Of a stretch of 64,000 nucleotides of DNA, positions 62,505-64,000 are shown one piece after another; position 1 is the stretch's first letter, and every line of letters starts with the position of its first letter. The position numbers and the translations under genes are program-made. The DNA comes from Opitutia bacterium (GTDB taxonomy: Bacteria > Verrucomicrobiota > Verrucomicrobiia > Opitutales > Opitutaceae), in the NCBI GenBank assembly GCA_016187925.1, contig JACPIS010000006.1:1-64000 (forward strand), given 5' to 3'. Below the pieces are notes generated by a model. That model worked only from the letters and a program-made list of their open reading frames with translations, was not told the DNA's origin and made no database searches.

Positions 62505-63497
62505 ATGAACCTCACGACCACTTACCTCGGCCTGAAACTCAAGAGCCCGCTCATGCCGGGCGCCTCGCCTCTGACCGAGAACCTCGACAGCATCCGCCAG
62601 CTCGAGGATGCCGGGGCCGGCGCCATCGTCATGAGTTCGCTCTTCGCCGAGCAGATCGAGCGCAGCGAGGCCGCCTTCGCCCGCCACGTCTCCCGTTGGA
62701 ACGAGAACTTCGCGGAGGCCACGACGATCTTCCCGCAGCAGGACGACTACTCCGTCGCCCCCGCCGAATATCTCGACCGCATCGCGCACATCAAGGCCGC
62801 CACCAAGTTGCCCGTCATCGCCTCGTTGAACGGCAGCCACCCGGGCAACTGGGTCTCGCACGCCCGGCTCATCGCCGACGCCGGGGCCGACGCGCTGGAG
62901 TTGAACACGTATTTCCTCGCGACGCTGCGCAGCGTCTCCGGCCCGGAAATCGAGGAGCGCGTCATCGAGATCGCCCGCGCCGTGCGTGGCGCCGTGAAGA
63001 TTCCCGTCACGGTGAAGCTCTCGCCATTCTACTCGTCGGTGGCGCACCTCGTCGGCCGGCTGGAGGACGAGGGGATCGACGGCGTCGTGCTCTTCAACCG
63101 CTTTTTCCAACCCGAGATCGACGTCGACACCCTCGAGGTGAATCCGAAGCTCGACCTCTCGACGCGTGAGGACCTGCGCCTGCGACTGCGCTGGCTCGGC
63201 CTGTTGCGCGACCAGGTGAAACTCAGCCTCGGCTGCAGCGGTGGCGTGCATGCCTCGACCGACGTCGTGCGCGCGCTGCTCGCCGGCGCCGACGGAGTGC
63301 AGGTCGTCTCGTCCCTGCTCGGACACGGCGCGGCCCAGCTCGGCGGGTTGCTCACCGGCCTCAAGCACTGGATGGAGCAGAACGAATACTCTTCCGTCGA
63401 CCAGATGCGCGGCGCGCTCAGCGTGCGCAACTGCCCGGACGCCGAGGCCTACGAGCGCGGCAACTACCTGAGGACGCTGCAACTCTGGCGACCCTGA
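62505..63497 (+). CDS. Dihydroorotate-dehydrogenase-like protein
   Basis: A 330-residue FMN barrel: TTTYLGLKLKSPLMPGASPL, PVIASLNGSHPGNW, ADALELNTYF, VTVKLSPFYSSVAHLV and LSLGCSGGVH. It is related to PyrD but belongs to the group that is found next to nifJ in many bacteria, whose reaction is not established. It is unlikely to be the real PyrD. A strong GGAGGA lies 7 bases ahead of the ATG. It is cotranscribed with nifJ. Confidence 0.9.
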   Translation: MNLTTTYLGLKLKSPLMPGASPLTENLDSIRQLEDAGAGAIVMSSLFAEQIERSEAAFARHVSRWNENFAEATTIFPQQDDYSVAPAEYLDRIAHIKAATKLPVIASLNGSHPGNWVSHARLIADAGADALELNTYFLATLRSVSGPEIEERVIEIARAVRGAVKIPVTVKLSPFYSSVAHLVGRLEDEGIDGVVLFNRFFQPEIDVDTLEVNPKLDLSTREDLRLRLRWLGLLRDQVKLSLGCSGGVHASTDVVRALLAGADGVQVVSSLLGHGAAQLGGLLTGLKHWMEQNEYSSVDQMRGALSVRNCPDAEAYERGNYLRTLQLWRP

Positions 63498-63562
63498 ACC
63501 AATTTCCGCTCCGTGACGCCGTATGCGGTTGGGTTGCGTGGACCCACCCAACGGCGCGCGGG

Positions 63563-63610
63563 GCGGATTGCTTTTCAGGGCGAGGAGCCTGCCTTGTCAT
63601 CGCGAGCCTG
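63563..63610. repeat. degenerate copy of the GTCATTGCGAG family
   Basis: GGCGGATTGCTTTTCAGGGC and GTCATCGCGAGCC carry the same blocks as the copy at 38534 (GATTGCTT and GTCATCGCGAG) but in rearranged order. It lies between the DHOD-like gene and tRNA-Tyr. Confidence 0.5.
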
Positions 63611-63741
63611 GCGCGTTTTTCCGTCCGCGGCGAGGGCGCCGCGGTTCCAACTGAGAGCGGCCGGAGCCGGCCCGGTGATAATTGAAAAAACCGCTTGGCA
63701 AACGCGGCAAAGTCCCCTTCCTTCGCCAGTCTTATTGCGTT

Positions 63742-63828
63742 GGTGGAATAGCGAAGTGGCCAAACGCGACTGACTGTAAATCAGTTGGACATCGTCCTTC
63801 GGTGGTTCGAATCCACCTTCCACCACCA
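63742..63828 (+). tRNA. tRNA-Tyr (anticodon GTA)
   Basis: An 87-base class II tRNA with encoded CCA. The acceptor stem is GGTGGAA (63742-63748) with TTCCACC (63818-63824), then discriminator A and CCA. The anticodon stem is ACTGA/TCAGT and the loop CTGTAAA has GTA at 63776-63778. The long variable arm GGACATCGTCC, the T-arm GGTGGTTCGAATCCACC and the D-arm GCGAAGTGGCCAAACGC all fit tRNA-Tyr. Confidence 0.97.
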
Positions 63829-63897
63829 ATTTTGAAGCGGACGTCGGTCAAAATTGTCCCGCCGAAGCCCCGGCGAAGGCGGACTTTGCACCAGCGA

Positions 63898-63924
63898 TGG
63901 ATTTTTCGCTTCGCTCAGAGTGAC
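63898..63924. repeat. single arm of the GTCATTCTGAGCG family
   Basis: GGATTTTTCGCTTCGCTCAG followed by AGTGAC matches the right arm at 54595-54614. The left arm is missing or very degenerate. Confidence 0.6.
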
Positions 63925-63938
63925 AACCCGGTAGCGAT

Positions 63939-64000
63939 TCACAGCATCCCCGCCGAGCGGAAGCTGTAGAAGCCGAGGCCGTGTGGATCAGCCGATGCGC
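63939..64000 (-). CDS. possible C-terminal end of a gene cut by the window edge
   Basis: On the minus strand the frame from 64000 to the stop at 63939 reads ASADPHGLGFYSFRSAGML. It looks like a real protein end and is followed by a palindromic repeat arm, which in this window usually lies just after genes. About 20 residues are too few to name it. Confidence 0.3.
   Translation of the reverse strand, partial: ASADPHGLGFYSFRSAGML

Overview
This is a gene-dense, high-GC chromosomal window of core metabolic and housekeeping genes. I see no rRNA operon, CRISPR array, intact insertion sequence or prophage. Gene content points to a Gram-negative bacterium outside the Proteobacteria, most likely Verrucomicrobiota near Opitutaceae. 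The reasons are the ileS-(TraR/DksA)-lspA string, a large secreted protein resembling planctomycete/verrucomicrobial unknowns, a ubiE/MenG-type methyltransferase, an HU-like protein with a polar tail in front of hisS, and many palindromic intergenic repeats. The taxonomy is inference from gene content, not a search result.

Layout. 0.3-8.2 kb (minus): ileS, a TraR/DksA protein and lspA, then the late heme genes hemF-hemE-hemG, with a Fur-like inverted repeat ahead of hemF. 8.3-20.4 kb: a His-rich membrane transporter, a PQQ-type beta-propeller, a DHFR-like gene in atypical DNA, an amidohydrolase, a YecH-like protein, a 1009-residue secreted protein of unknown role, a three-gene overlapping set (membrane protein, SpoIIAA/STAS-like protein, GNAT) and prfC. 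20.5-30 kb: an RlmI-like methyltransferase, eno, a variant ankyrin protein, two stand-alone receiver proteins, a Ser/Thr kinase directly upstream of rpoN, an A-type Fe-S carrier and ubiE/menG. 30-43 kb: an HU-like gene and hisS, a hydrolase, an M13 peptidase, the threonine-catabolic pair kbl-tdh (tdh broken by an amber codon) with cdd, two DNA-alkylation repair genes, an S9 peptidase and a dGTPase. 43-50 kb: a hicBA toxin-antitoxin pair, a low-GC polysaccharide deacetylase and several small overlapping operons. 50-64 kb: a prolyl oligopeptidase, plsY, the threonine-biosynthetic lysC-thrC, a cupin, a methyltransferase, a cardiolipin synthase, nifJ with a dihydroorotate-dehydrogenase-like gene, and tRNA-Tyr.

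Taken together the genes suggest a protein-degrading organism (three exported peptidases and an exported amidohydrolase) that makes heme with the oxygen-dependent HemF and also carries an oxygen-sensitive NifJ, consistent with a facultative life style. Threonine is made by lysC-thrC, while degradation through tdh-kbl looks interrupted.

The most notable non-gene signal is the load of palindromic repeats. Several families (arms GTAGGGC/GCCCTAC, GTCATTCTGAGCG-type, GTCATTGCGAG-type, TGTAGGAGC, GGGAGGGGC) sit between genes. One GTAGGGC-type copy lies in frame inside the rlmI-like gene, and a different tandem-like repeat lies in frame inside prfC. No single clearly new system stands out. The best candidates are the kinase-rpoN-receiver cluster, the 1009-residue secreted protein and the repeat-derived protein insertions.
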